Notes: generated by a model not told the origin, from the letters alone. A stretch of 64,000 nucleotides of DNA from Curtobacterium sp. BH-2-1-1 (GCF_001806325.1 NZ_CP017580.1:3534001-3598000); one strand, 5' to 3'; counted from the first letter of the stretch, positions 41,987 to 50,651 are shown. A program made the numbers and translations.

Positions 41987-43383
41987 GGGTCCTCCGCCGC
42001 CTCTCGATCAGCGCGCGCATCACGCTCGGCAGCCTCGTCGTGGGCGCCGTGGTCCTCTCCGGGATCGCGGTCGTGCTCCACGTGCAGATCGAGCGGGCGA
42101 CGATCGCGACCGACGAGTCCCTCGCCGCCGGGGACGCCGCGCCGTTCGTCTCCGACCTCCGGCACAACCCGGACGAGGCGCCGGACCGCCCCGCCGAGGA
42201 CGTCCTGGTCGGGATCCGGACCTCCTCCGGTTCGTGGCTCGTCGACTCGCTGCCGCGGGACATCCGGGCGTCGCTGCCGTCCGGTGTCCCCGACGACGAG
42301 GTCACGCTCCGCCTGCACACCGGGCACCGGCTCGTCACCGTCGTCGGGGTGCCGGTCACGAACGACGACGGCTCTGCGGTCGTGTGGGCGGCCCACGACG
42401 GCCGTGCCGGGCAGGAGACACTCGAGCGCGTGGACCGCTCGCTCGTCGTCGGGACGGTCCTGGCGCTCGTGGCGTTCGCGGCGACGGCCTGGCTGCTCTC
42501 GACGCTGGCCCTCCGACCCGTGGGGCGGATGCGGCGGACCGCCGAGGACCTGAGCGCCGGGACCGCGGGCGGCCACCTGCCGGTCGGGACCTCGGACGAC
42601 GAGCTCGCCGGCCTCGCCCGGACGCTCAACGCATTCATCGACCGGCAGCGCGAGAACGCCGAGCGGGAGCGGCGGATGGTGTCCGACGCCAGTCACGAAC
42701 TCCGGACACCACTCGCCGCCCTGACCGCTCGGCTCGAACTCGCACACCACTCGTCGGGCGATGCCGAGGCCCTCGAACGCGAGCTGCGCGGCGCCGAAGG
42801 AGACGCTGCGCGGTTGGTGGCGCTCGCGAACACCATGCTCGAGCTCAGCCGGCTCGACGAGTCCGGTCCCGCACCGTCGACCCCGGCGGCCGCGCTCGTG
42901 ACGGAGCTGATGGGCTCGATCGACCGCGCACGAGCACTCGGCGGTGCCGTCGACCGGGACATCGACTTCACGGCGGCACTCGACGCTCCCGACGAGCGGT
43001 ACGCGCTCGAGCCCGCGGCGTTCGCCCGGATCGTCGACAACCTCGTCGCGAACGCGATCGCCGCGGGGGACGACGGCGGTGTGATCCGGGTGACGCTCGT
43101 CCAGGACGCATCGCACGCGCTCGACCTCACCGTCGTCGACGACGGTCACGGTGTCCCCGAGGACTTCCTGCCCCAGGCCTTCGAGCGGTTCGCCCGGGCG
43201 GACAGTGCGCGGCGTGCGGTGCTCGGTGGCAGCGGACTCGGTCTGGCGCTCGTGCGCGGGATCGCCGAGCGGGCCGGTGGATCGGCGTCGCTCCGGAACG
43301 GAGAGAACGGAGAGAACGGCGAGAACGGCGAGAACGGCGAGCACGGCGGCGCGATCGCGACCGTCCGGTTGCCCGCGACCTGA
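41983..43383 (+). CDS. Membrane sensor histidine kinase
   Basis: A 466-residue kinase: membrane helix about 12-34, extracytoplasmic sensor about 35-150, second helix about 155-177, HAMP, HisKA with His238 in SDASHELRTPLAAL, and a HATPase domain (DDGHGVPEDF; GGSGLGLALVRGIAER). Near the C-terminus, between the last two strands of the ATPase domain, sits a four-fold NGE repeat coded by a 9-bp tandem repeat. The ligand cannot be inferred from the sensor part. Confidence 0.92.
   Translation: MRVLRRLSISARITLGSLVVGAVVLSGIAVVLHVQIERATIATDESLAAGDAAPFVSDLRHNPDEAPDRPAEDVLVGIRTSSGSWLVDSLPRDIRASLPSGVPDDEVTLRLHTGHRLVTVVGVPVTNDDGSAVVWAAHDGRAGQETLERVDRSLVVGTVLALVAFAATAWLLSTLALRPVGRMRRTAEDLSAGTAGGHLPVGTSDDELAGLARTLNAFIDRQRENAERERRMVSDASHELRTPLAALTARLELAHHSSGDAEALERELRGAEGDAARLVALANTMLELSRLDESGPAPSTPAAALVTELMGSIDRARALGGAVDRDIDFTAALDAPDERYALEPAAFARIVDNLVANAIAAGDDGGVIRVTLVQDASHALDLTVVDDGHGVPEDFLPQAFERFARADSARRAVLGGSGLGLALVRGIAERAGGSASLRNGENGENGENGENGEHGGAIATVRLPAT
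43297..43347 (+). repeat. 9-bp tandem repeat in the kinase ATPase domain
   Basis: About five and a half copies of GAGAACGGM in frame give NGENGENGENGENGEHG. Copies fall into two types (GGA and GGC ends), showing stepwise expansion. Length change by slippage would keep the frame. Confidence 0.75.
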
Positions 43384-43412
43384 CGCGGATCCGACGCCGG
43401 CGCCGATCACTC

Positions 43413-43425
43413 GAGGTCTCGAACG
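43413..43425. promoter_or_regulatory. Shared 13-mer upstream of the flavin electron-transfer operon
   Basis: GAGGTCTCGAACG is the reverse complement of CGTTCGAGACCTC, one base from the 13-mer at 40512. It lies 87 bp before the ferric-reductase-like start. Confidence 0.4.
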
Positions 43426-43511
43426 AAGCGCACGTCCCGTTCCGGGTTCCTCCATAGCTCCGATGCCGATGCTGTGAGCCACCCGATCACATGCTGGAGA
43501 GGAACGAGCCG

Positions 43512-44951
43512 ATGATCGACACCGCTCGCCCCACTGCTCGTCCCGTTCCGAGACCCATCGGAGACGACGAACCCCTCGAGGTCGCGGCCCGTCGTCGCCG
43601 CCGAGCCGGACGCCGCCGCCGCACCGTCACCGACCTGCTCGGGATCCTCGCCTGGGTCTCGGCAGCGGTGGCCGTCATGCTCTGGCTCGTGTCACCCGGA
43701 TCGCACACGGTCGTCGGCATCGGCGGCTGGCTCACCGACGCCGGGATCGTCGCGGGACTCGTCGCGACCGACCTCGTGCTCGTCATGCTCGTGCTCGCCG
43801 CGCGCGTGCCGCTCATCGACCGGACCTTCGGCCAGGACAACGCCATCGCGGTGCACCGGTCGCTCGGGAAGCCCGTGCTGTACCTGCTGCTCGCGCACGG
43901 AGCGCTCCTGACCCTCGGGTACGGCGCCTCGGCGGGCACCGGGCCGATCGCCGAGACGATCGCGCTCTTCTCCACGCCGGACATGCCGCTGGCCTACCTC
44001 GCACTCGGACTCTTCGTCGCCGTGGTGGTGTCCTCGCTCGTCGCGGTCCGCCGTCGCCTGCCGTACGAGGCCTGGCACGTCATCCACCTCCTCAGCTACG
44101 CCGCGGTACTCGTCGCGCTGCCGCACATGCTCAGCGTCGGCAGTGTCCTCGCGCAGGGCACGTGGCAGCGGGTCTACTGGATCGCGCTCTACGTCCTGGC
44201 CCTCGGCCTGATAGCCCTGTACCGGTTCGCGCTGCCCCTCGTCGTGACGCTCCGCCACCGCATCCGTGTCGTCGGCGTCGAGCCCATCGCACCGGGCGTC
44301 GTGTCGATCCACCTCGCCGGACGGGACCTCGACCGCCTCGGGACCGAGGGCGGGCAGTACGGGGTGTGGCGCTTCTGGACCGCCCGCACCTGGTGGCACG
44401 CCCACCCGGTGTCGTTCTCCGCCGTCCCCGGCCGCGATCGTGCCCGGATCACGGTGCGCGACCTCGGCGCCGGCTCCGCGCGACTCGGCCGGATCACCCC
44501 GGGTGCGTTCGTCTCCCTCGAGGGCCCCTACGGCCTGTTCACGAGCCGGGCTCGGACCGCTCCGTACCTCGCCCTCGTCGCCTCCGGCATCGGGATCACC
44601 CCCGTGCGGTCGCTGCTCGAGGACACCGACCTCCGTCCGGGTGAGGCCACCGTGCTGCTGCGCGGGACCGACGCCGACCAGCAGTACCTGTGGCACGAGA
44701 CCGCGGACCTCGCCGAGGCGACGGGCAGCCGGCTGTACACGATGGTCGGTCACCGGTCCCGCTCCCGCGAGAGCTGGATGACCGAGGAGGACGTCCGGCG
44801 CGGGGTCTCCCTCCGGTCCGTGTTCCCGAACCTGCTCCGGTCCGACCTGTACGTGTGCGGGCCGCGTGCCTGGTCCGACCTCGTCGTCCGCGAAGCACGG
44901 CTCGCGGGCGTCCCCGAGCACCAGATCCACCAGGAACGGTTCGAGTCATGA
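43512..44951 (+). CDS. Ferric-reductase-like transmembrane flavoprotein
   Basis: A 479-residue protein: six membrane helices with haem-type histidines (VHRSLGKPVLYLLLAHGALL; WHVIHLLSYAAVLVALPHML), then an FAD-binding domain (WHAHPVSFSAVP) and an NAD-binding domain (LVASGIGITPVRSLLED; DLYVCGPRAWSDLV). It would carry electrons from cytoplasmic NAD(P)H across the membrane via FAD and haem. The ATG at 43512 has GGAGAGGAACG upstream. ATGA-coupled to the FMN-binding gene, likely its electron acceptor. Confidence 0.9.
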   Translation: MIDTARPTARPVPRPIGDDEPLEVAARRRRRAGRRRRTVTDLLGILAWVSAAVAVMLWLVSPGSHTVVGIGGWLTDAGIVAGLVATDLVLVMLVLAARVPLIDRTFGQDNAIAVHRSLGKPVLYLLLAHGALLTLGYGASAGTGPIAETIALFSTPDMPLAYLALGLFVAVVVSSLVAVRRRLPYEAWHVIHLLSYAAVLVALPHMLSVGSVLAQGTWQRVYWIALYVLALGLIALYRFALPLVVTLRHRIRVVGVEPIAPGVVSIHLAGRDLDRLGTEGGQYGVWRFWTARTWWHAHPVSFSAVPGRDRARITVRDLGAGSARLGRITPGAFVSLEGPYGLFTSRARTAPYLALVASGIGITPVRSLLEDTDLRPGEATVLLRGTDADQQYLWHETADLAEATGSRLYTMVGHRSRSRESWMTEEDVRRGVSLRSVFPNLLRSDLYVCGPRAWSDLVVREARLAGVPEHQIHQERFES

Positions 44952-45397
44952 GAGCGCGCATCATCGCCGGCGGGGTCGTCTCCTCGATCGCGGTCCTGGT
45001 CATCGGGTGGCAGCTCGGCGGCCAGCCCGCGGTCACCGCACCAGCACAGCAGAGCACGACGTCCGGTGCCGGCACCACCGGCAGCAGCACCGGCACCGGC
45101 ACCACCGGCGGGTCCTCCGCCACCGGCACCTTCACCGGCGACACGACGCAGACCCGGTACGGCCCGGTGCAGGTCCAGATCACCGTCGCGAACGGGACGA
45201 TCACCGACGTCACCGCGCTGCAGCTCACGAACAGCGACGGGCGGTCGGTGCAGATCAGTCAGCAGGCGGCCCCCATCCTCCGTCAGGAGGCGCTGCAGGC
45301 GCAGTCCGCGCAGATCCAGTCCGTCAGCGGCGCGACCTTCACCAGTGAGGGCTACACGACGTCCCTCCAGTCCGCGATCGACAAGGCCGGACTGTGA
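44948..45397 (+). CDS. Exported FMN-binding domain protein
   Basis: A 149-residue protein: membrane anchor or signal helix (about 4-22), Thr/Gly/Ser-rich linker (30-65), and an FMN-binding domain ending in SVSGATFTSEGY. The SGAT motif is the site at which ApbE links FMN to Thr (here Thr130). It is the outward-facing carrier of the module. Joined by ATGA to the reductase and by GTGA to apbE. Confidence 0.9.
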   Translation: MRARIIAGGVVSSIAVLVIGWQLGGQPAVTAPAQQSTTSGAGTTGSSTGTGTTGGSSATGTFTGDTTQTRYGPVQVQITVANGTITDVTALQLTNSDGRSVQISQQAAPILRQEALQAQSAQIQSVSGATFTSEGYTTSLQSAIDKAGL

Positions 45398-46155
45398 GCG
45401 GCGTCACCACCTTCGAGACGATGGGCACCGTCGTGAGCCTCCGGGGAGCCACCCCGGGGGCCGCATCCGAAGTGCGCGCCGTCTTCGCCGGCTACGACCA
45501 CCGATACAGCCTGTACGACCCGTCGTCGGTCCTCAGCAGCGTCGCCGACGGTTCGGTCCGGCTCGCGGACACCCCGTCCGAGGTGCGTGACGTCTACGCG
45601 CTCGCGCTCGACTGGCGGGAGCGCACCGGGGGCGCGTTCACCCCGCACCGCCCGGACGGCGTGATCGACCTCTCCGGCGTCGTGAAGGCGCTCGCGATCC
45701 GCGACGCCGGAGCCGTCCTCGACGCCGCGAGCAGCAGCGGCGACTGGATGGTCAGCGCCGGCGGCGACGTGCTCGTCCGCGGCCACCACCGCGCCGACGA
45801 CCCCTGGAGCGTCGGCGTCGTCGATCCGGCCCACCGGGACACCGTCGTCGGCGTCGTCCGGCTCGAGGCACCTCGTCGTGCCGTCGCGACCTCCGGCACC
45901 GCCGAGCGCGGCGAGCACATCTGGCGCCGGGCGACCCCGACGTTCGTCCAGGCGACGGTCATCGCCGACGACATCGTCACGGCGGACGTCCTCGCGACCG
46001 CGGTCGTCGCCGGCGACGAGGACGACCTCCGGCGGCTCACGAGCGACGCCGACGTCGACGTGCTCGCGTTCGCCGCCGACGGCACGGTCTGGGCGACCCC
46101 CGGCGCCAGGTCGGCCGTACGCACCGAGGACGGGGCGACGTCCGCCGCGACCTGA
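45394..46155 (+). CDS. apbE: ApbE-type FAD:protein FMN transferase
   Basis: A 253-residue ApbE: TFETMGTVVSLRG start, RYSLYDPSSVLS, IDLSGVVKALAIRDAG and the Mg/FAD site SAGGDVLVRG, then AVATSGTAERG. It moves the FMN part of FAD onto Thr of the SGAT motif in its partner, the preceding gene. It is on the short side for the family and has no lipobox, so it may be anchored otherwise or act as the protein crosses the membrane. Starts with GTG. Confidence 0.9.
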   Translation: MSGVTTFETMGTVVSLRGATPGAASEVRAVFAGYDHRYSLYDPSSVLSSVADGSVRLADTPSEVRDVYALALDWRERTGGAFTPHRPDGVIDLSGVVKALAIRDAGAVLDAASSSGDWMVSAGGDVLVRGHHRADDPWSVGVVDPAHRDTVVGVVRLEAPRRAVATSGTAERGEHIWRRATPTFVQATVIADDIVTADVLATAVVAGDEDDLRRLTSDADVDVLAFAADGTVWATPGARSAVRTEDGATSAAT

Positions 46156-46237
46156 CGCGTCGAGGTGGCGGCTGCGGTCGATCGTCGCCACACGAGCACG
46201 GAACGACAGGACGACCGCCTCGTCCGTGACCACGTGC

Positions 46238-46279
46238 GGACGGGAGGCGCGGTGCGGGCCCGCACCGCGCCTCCCGTCC
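46238..46279. repeat. Dispersed palindrome, copy 4
   Basis: Perfect 42-nt palindrome identical to copy 2, between convergent apbE (stop 46155) and the Asp23-like gene (stop 46313). Suited to end both transcripts. Confidence 0.85.
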
Positions 46280-46312
46280 CTCCGCGGTGCGTCGAGGGCC
46301 GCACGGCCCCCG

Positions 46313-46702
46313 TCAGCCGGGTGTCGCGAAGTGCTCGCCCGCATCGGGACCGGCCGATTCGTCGACCGGTCCGCCGATGCCCTCGACGAGCCGGATCGTC
46401 ACCTCGACCAGGTCGGCTGGGGCGCCCGTCCGCTCGTCGACCAAGTCACGGATGCGCTCGCCCACCTCGCGGACCGTCTCCGGTGCCGGACGTGCGTCGT
46501 CGACGGCGATCCCCGCCCCGATCCGGAGCGCCGAGCCGTCGCGGTGCACGTCGACGAGCACGTCGGGCTCCTGCAGCGCGAAGGTCGACGCGACGGCCTC
46601 CGCGGCCGCGTGCACGATCGGCCTCGTCGGGTACACGCCCGTGACGCCGGGGACGCTCCGGATCCGGTCGGTGAGGGCTCGGGACAGCGCTTCGTCGCTC
46701 AC
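46313..46702 (-). CDS. Asp23-cluster associated protein, 129 aa
   Basis: A 129-residue protein with an Asp23-like pattern (VLVDVHRDGSALRIGAGIAV followed by VREVGERIRDLVDE), too diverged for a firm family call. GTG start, 9 nt after the stop of the Asp23/Gls24 gene. Last gene of the minus-strand cluster led by the sigma factor. Confidence 0.65.
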   Translation of the reverse strand: MSDEALSRALTDRIRSVPGVTGVYPTRPIVHAAAEAVASTFALQEPDVLVDVHRDGSALRIGAGIAVDDARPAPETVREVGERIRDLVDERTGAPADLVEVTIRLVEGIGGPVDESAGPDAGEHFATPG

Positions 46703-46711
46703 GTCGGACTC

Positions 46712-47293
46712 CTACGGCAGGTAGACGTCGTCGAACACCACGTCGACGGACGCAACGGTCAGGGTGGTGTGGCGTGCGAGCGCCGCGGCGATCCGCACCC
46801 GGAGGCGGTCGGCGGTCTCGTCCGCGGGCGCCCCGTAGACGAGTCCGGCGGTCACGCGCACGTGGACCGGGGCGCCGGGGTCGCCGAGCTCGCCGTCGAG
46901 TGTGCAGCTGCCCATCACGACCCCGCCCATCGTGTCGCCGGTCCGCCGGACCAGTCCACGGACGGCCGCCTCGGTCATCGACAGGCGGAGTCGGGGATCG
47001 GGGTGGGGGACGGGCACGTCACGACCGGGGCGGACCTCGGAGCGGATCGTCGCGAGCAACCGGTCGACCCAGTCGGTCTCGCGGTCCGGTTCGGCGTCGG
47101 CCCGGTGCTGCAGGGCGCCGAGGGAGAGTTCGCGCAGCCGCTCCATGTTCGACAGGGCGAGACGGCACGAGGCAGAGCCCTCGATGGCGGGGTCGCGTGG
47201 TGACCGGCCACGATCGAGGTACTCCGCGAGCTCCTCCATCGTGTGGCCGTCGAGGTCGTCCTCGGGCACGGGGACATCGTCGATGTCGCTCAT
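46712..47293 (-). CDS. Asp23/Gls24-type protein with helical N-terminus
   Basis: A 193-residue protein. The first 60 residues are acidic then helical (DGHTMEELAEYLDRG; ASCRLALSNMERLRELSLGA); the C-terminal part is Asp23-like with VHVRVTAGLVYGAPADETAD and VASVDVVFDDVY. The ATG at 47293 is chosen because GGAGG is 7 nt upstream and it overlaps the sigma stop (ATGA); an ATG 6 nt earlier is too close to the GGAGG. Confidence 0.75.
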   Translation of the reverse strand: MSDIDDVPVPEDDLDGHTMEELAEYLDRGRSPRDPAIEGSASCRLALSNMERLRELSLGALQHRADAEPDRETDWVDRLLATIRSEVRPGRDVPVPHPDPRLRLSMTEAAVRGLVRRTGDTMGGVVMGSCTLDGELGDPGAPVHVRVTAGLVYGAPADETADRLRVRIAAALARHTTLTVASVDVVFDDVYLP

Positions 47294-47847
47294 CGCCATG
47301 CCTCCATCTCCACGGTCAGGAACCGACGGGCACGAGCGAGCAGCCCACGCACCGTCGACACCGGCAGCTCGAGTTCGTCGGCGATCTGCTGGTAGCTGTA
47401 GCCGGCCGTCTCACGCAGGAGCCAGCACCGCCGCTGGTCTGCGGGGAGGCGGTCGAGCGCGGTCCACATCGCGTCGAGCTGCATCCGCGTCTCGACGATA
47501 CGCTCCGGCTGCCGAGCGACCTCGGCCGGGTGCTGCACGGTGTCGACGTCGTCGTGGTGTCGTCGTCGGCGGAGCCGGTCGAGCGCCTTCCGGGTGACGA
47601 TCTGCATCACCCACGGACGGAACCGGGCCGGGTCGTTGAGGTCGGACAGTCGACGCCAGCCGGTCAGGAAGGAGTCCTGCACGACGTCGTCCGACTCGAC
47701 GTTCGAACCGAGCATCTGCTCGGCGTAGAGGCGCATCACCGGGCCGTGGCGGCGGGCGAGGACCTCGAACGCTCGCACGTCGCCCTCGGCGGCACGGACC
47801 ACGAGCGTGGCGTCCTCCGCACGCAGGAGGGGATCGTCGTGGTCCAT
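47290..47847 (-). CDS. ECF-type RNA polymerase sigma factor
   Basis: A 185-residue sigma factor with region 2 (about 20-90; SDDVVQDSFLTGWRRLSDL) and region 4 (about 125-180; AGYSYQQIADELELPVSTVRG). No C-terminal extension and no linked anti-sigma factor is visible, but the Asp23-type proteins that follow could play that part. It probably directs transcription of the divergent Asp23 cluster; that is inference from position. Confidence 0.88.
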   Translation of the reverse strand: MDHDDPLLRAEDATLVVRAAEGDVRAFEVLARRHGPVMRLYAEQMLGSNVESDDVVQDSFLTGWRRLSDLNDPARFRPWVMQIVTRKALDRLRRRRHHDDVDTVQHPAEVARQPERIVETRMQLDAMWTALDRLPADQRRCWLLRETAGYSYQQIADELELPVSTVRGLLARARRFLTVEMEAWR

Positions 47848-48472
47848 CCCCGCCTTCCGGTCGTCGTCCACGGTCGCCGTCCGGTCGTGGTCCGTCCACC
47901 CTGCACCGGCCGGCGGCGAAACGCCCGGGCGGACCGGAGGCCGACCGTTTCGTGACGGAACCGGGTGTTGCGTCGTCTTCTCCGCGGAATGATCGACGAC
48001 AGCAACGCCACGTACCCCGCCGACCCGGCCCCGAGCGGCGACGGGAGCGGCCGGCTTCCCCGCGACCCCTGCCTCAGCGTCTTCGACCGCTGGCGGTGCG
48101 GACTTGCCGACGGACACGGGGGACACCACGAATCGGTCCTTCGGGGTTCGGTGACGCGGTGGAACGAGGGCATCACCGGCCGTCGGCTCAAGGACCTGTA
48201 GCCAGTACTCCCGTCGCCGGCGCGCCGCACGCTCGAGTCCGTCCGGGCGCGGGATCGCGCGGGAACAGGACAGCACGCGCGACGCCGCGGCCGCTTTGCG
48301 CGCCGGGTGCGGTCGCCGTGGTCGGTGGGGGACAAGAACGCCGTCCGCCGACCCCGTTCCTGGGACATCGCTGAACAGCACGGTGCGGGTGTGACTTCCG
48401 TCTGGTGGGCCCCGTCTCATCCGTGAACAGCAACCGCTGGGAACGCCCGGCGGGTCTACGGAAGGAACGAAC
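47848..48472. other. 625-bp divergent region between Asp23 clusters
   Basis: Mostly without convincing genes. A 70-codon plus-strand frame lies at 47989-48201. Minus-strand frames stay open upstream of the sigma start but have no start codon with a ribosome site. Promoters for both clusters should lie here; no clear ECF-type -35/-10 pair could be assigned by eye. Confidence 0.5.
47989..48201 (+). CDS. Doubtful small hypothetical protein, 70 aa
   Basis: ATG-led frame MIDDSNATYPADPAPS, ending WNEGITGRRLKDL. The first 25 codons have GC-rich third positions like real genes here, the rest less so. The ribosome site is weak (CCGCGGA). No family recognised. Confidence 0.25.
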   Translation: MIDDSNATYPADPAPSGDGSGRLPRDPCLSVFDRWRCGLADGHGGHHESVLRGSVTRWNEGITGRRLKDL

Positions 48473-48943
48473 ATGGCTGACACCACGACCACCACGACTG
48501 CTTCGGCTGCGACGGCTTCGGGGGTCGCTCGGAACACGGGCACCCACACCGGCGGCGTCACGGGCAAGACCACGATCGACGACACCGTCGTGTCGAAGGT
48601 CGCCGGGATCGCTGCGCGTGAGGTGAACGGGGTGCACTCCCTCGGCAACGGTGCCGCGCGTGCGATCGGTGCGATCCGTGACGCGATCGGGCAGCGTGAC
48701 TTCGGGCAGGGCGTCAAGGTCGAGGTCGGCGAGAAGCAGGTCGCCGCGGACATCGTGATCGTCGCGGAGTACCCCGTCGCCCTGCAGCAGGTCGCTGACG
48801 GTGTCCGCGCCGGTGTCGCTCGTGCGCTGGAGCAGATCGTGGGCATGGAGGTCGCCGAGGTGAACGTGACCGTGCAGGACGTGTTCATCCCGGGTGACGA
48901 CGACGACAAGGACGACGAGAAGAAGGAAGCGCGAGTCGCATGA
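48473..48943 (+). CDS. Asp23/Gls24 alkaline-shock protein
   Basis: A 156-residue Asp23: Thr/Ala-rich N-terminus, then TTIDDTVVSKVAGIAAREVN and VKVEVGEKQVAADIVIVAEY, and NVTVQDVFIP near the end, followed by an acidic and lysine-rich tail (DDDDKDDEKKEA). Asp23 proteins form abundant layers at the membrane under envelope stress, held by AmaP. GGAAGGAACGAAC is a strong ribosome site. First gene of a five-gene operon. Confidence 0.92.
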   Translation: MADTTTTTTASAATASGVARNTGTHTGGVTGKTTIDDTVVSKVAGIAAREVNGVHSLGNGAARAIGAIRDAIGQRDFGQGVKVEVGEKQVAADIVIVAEYPVALQQVADGVRAGVARALEQIVGMEVAEVNVTVQDVFIPGDDDDKDDEKKEARVA

Positions 48944-49131
48944 GCAACACACTGATCGGAGCCCTCATCGGGGCGATCCTCGCCGTCGTGGCGTTGCAGT
49001 TCGGGTTCTGGGGCTTCGTGCTCGTGGTCGTGTTCGGTGCCGTCGGGGCTCTCGTGGCCGCGCTGGTCACCGGCCGCATCGACCGGGGTGCCCTCGCCGA
49101 CGTGCTGACCGGACGCCGGAGCTCCCGGTGA
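48940..49131 (+). CDS. Small two-helix membrane protein (DUF2273-like)
   Basis: A 63-residue protein with two membrane helices (LIGALIGAILAVVALQFGFW; FVLVVVFGAVGALVAALV) and a basic tail. Small proteins like this accompany Asp23 and AmaP in Gram-positive bacteria and help hold Asp23 at the membrane. Overlaps its neighbours by ATGA and GTGA. Confidence 0.8.
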   Translation: MSNTLIGALIGAILAVVALQFGFWGFVLVVVFGAVGALVAALVTGRIDRGALADVLTGRRSSR

Positions 49132-49442
49132 ACGCCGGCCCGGACGTCCCGGGCCGTGTCGAGATCACCGCTCGCGCACTGACCTCGCTGGCGCGGGCCG
49201 TCGCAGCCGAACGGCTCGGCGCCCCCGCCAAGCGGGTGCGCGTCGGTCTCGGCGACACCGCCGGCGCGCTCGCGCTCGACATCACCGGCCCCATCGCCGC
49301 GGGCGACGACATCGTCACCCGCACCGCCCGGGTCGCGGACGAGGTCAAGGGCCGGGTCGGGGAACTCACCGGCCGCCGCGTCGGTAGTGCCCACATCGAA
49401 CTCACCGGGATCGTGCGCGAGCACCAGTCCCGGATCGCTTAG
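49128..49442 (+). CDS. Second Asp23-like protein
   Basis: A 104-residue protein with Asp23-type strands (LALDITGPIAAGDDIVTRTA; RRVGSAHIELTGIV). GTG start inside the stop of the preceding gene. Likely a partner that co-assembles with the main Asp23. Confidence 0.65.
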   Translation: MNAGPDVPGRVEITARALTSLARAVAAERLGAPAKRVRVGLGDTAGALALDITGPIAAGDDIVTRTARVADEVKGRVGELTGRRVGSAHIELTGIVREHQSRIA

Positions 49443-49451
49443 GAGGCCATC

Positions 49452-50027
49452 ATGAGCAACGGTTCCGTCGAACGACGCATCCGTCGCCGGAGCGTGCACC
49501 GCTCCCGCTCGACCGCCGTGGCGGTGGCGCTCGTGGTGCTCGCCCTGGTCGCTGCGTGGATCGGCACCGAAGCGGTCCTCGCCGCCATCGGCCGGCCCCC
49601 GCTGCTCGCCGACCCGCAGACCGTCGTCGACGCCGCGCTCCGCCCGGACGCCGCGTTCGTCACGATCGCGGAGGTCATCGCCGTGGTTCTTCTGGTCCTC
49701 GGTGTGGTCCTGATCGTCCTGGCCCTGAAGCCCGGCCGGCAGCACCGCTCCGTCATCGACCACGACCGTGGTGCCGTCGTCATCGACACCCGCATCCTCG
49801 CCTCCACCGCCGCGAACGCCGCGGGAATGGCCGCCGGTGTCCCGGAGGGCAACGCCTCCGCGACCGCCCGCGGACGCTCCACCACGGTCCGTGTGGTGCC
49901 CGTCAGCGGGATCCCCGTCGACGACACCGTCATCCGCGACGCCGTCCGGGACCGCCTGTCCGGGTTGGACGAACGTTTCGGCCGACGCGTCAGCGTCACG
50001 GTCGAGGAGAAGGGAACCCTCGCATGA
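49452..50027 (+). CDS. DUF6286-type membrane protein of the Asp23 operon
   Basis: A 191-residue protein with a basic N-terminus (RRIRRRSVHRSRS), two membrane helices (about 23-45 and 72-93) and a soluble alkaline-shock-like domain (VIDTRILASTAANAAGMAAG, then VSVTVEEKG). GGAGG upstream of the ATG. Probably an anchor for Asp23-type proteins. Confidence 0.75.
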   Translation: MSNGSVERRIRRRSVHRSRSTAVAVALVVLALVAAWIGTEAVLAAIGRPPLLADPQTVVDAALRPDAAFVTIAEVIAVVLLVLGVVLIVLALKPGRQHRSVIDHDRGAVVIDTRILASTAANAAGMAAGVPEGNASATARGRSTTVRVVPVSGIPVDDTVIRDAVRDRLSGLDERFGRRVSVTVEEKGTLA

Positions 50028-50587
50028 CCAAGAGCAACCGGACCCTGAACCGGATCATCCTGTTCGTCCTCGGCCTCGTCGCGGTCATCGTCGGCATCAC
50101 CATCGGCGCGGGCGTCCTGCCCGCCGTCCGCGACGCCGTCGAACCCTACGCGACGCTCCCGAACCGGCTGAGCGTGCCGGCGTCGTCGCTGTGGATCATC
50201 GTCGCGGTCTGCGCCGTGGTGATCGTCCTGGCGTTGGTGTGGGTGTTCACCCGTGGTGGGGGCGGCACGTCCGTCGCCGTCCGGGAACGCTCCGGCGACG
50301 ACCAGGTCACCGTCAACGTCGCCCTCGTCCGCGACGTCGTCGACCACGAACTCGACGGCGTCCGCGACGTCATCAGCGCCCGCGTCGACACGTACCTCGT
50401 CCGCCGGCAACGCGCCGCACGCATCCGCGTCGCGGTCCGCCGTGGTGGTGACGCCGTCACCGTCCTCACCGCCGTCGACCGGGCCATCACCGTCCTGGAC
50501 CGCACCCTCGGCCGGCAGATCCCCGTCCTCGTCCACCTCACCGGCGGCACCCGCTCCACCCTCGCCAAACCCACCCGCGTCCACTGA
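50024..50587 (+). CDS. amaP: AmaP-like alkaline shock membrane anchor
   Basis: A 187-residue protein with two membrane helices (about 10-32 and 55-78) and a C-terminal alkaline-shock-type domain (VTVNVALVRDVVDHELDGVR). The layout matches AmaP, the membrane anchor of Asp23. ATGA-coupled to the preceding gene; last gene of the operon. Confidence 0.75.
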   Translation: MTKSNRTLNRIILFVLGLVAVIVGITIGAGVLPAVRDAVEPYATLPNRLSVPASSLWIIVAVCAVVIVLALVWVFTRGGGGTSVAVRERSGDDQVTVNVALVRDVVDHELDGVRDVISARVDTYLVRRQRAARIRVAVRRGGDAVTVLTAVDRAITVLDRTLGRQIPVLVHLTGGTRSTLAKPTRVH

Positions 50588-50651
50588 CAGCCGTCGGAAC
50601 ACCGACGACCGGCCGGAACACCGACACCCGCACCGAACGGAGAACACCACG

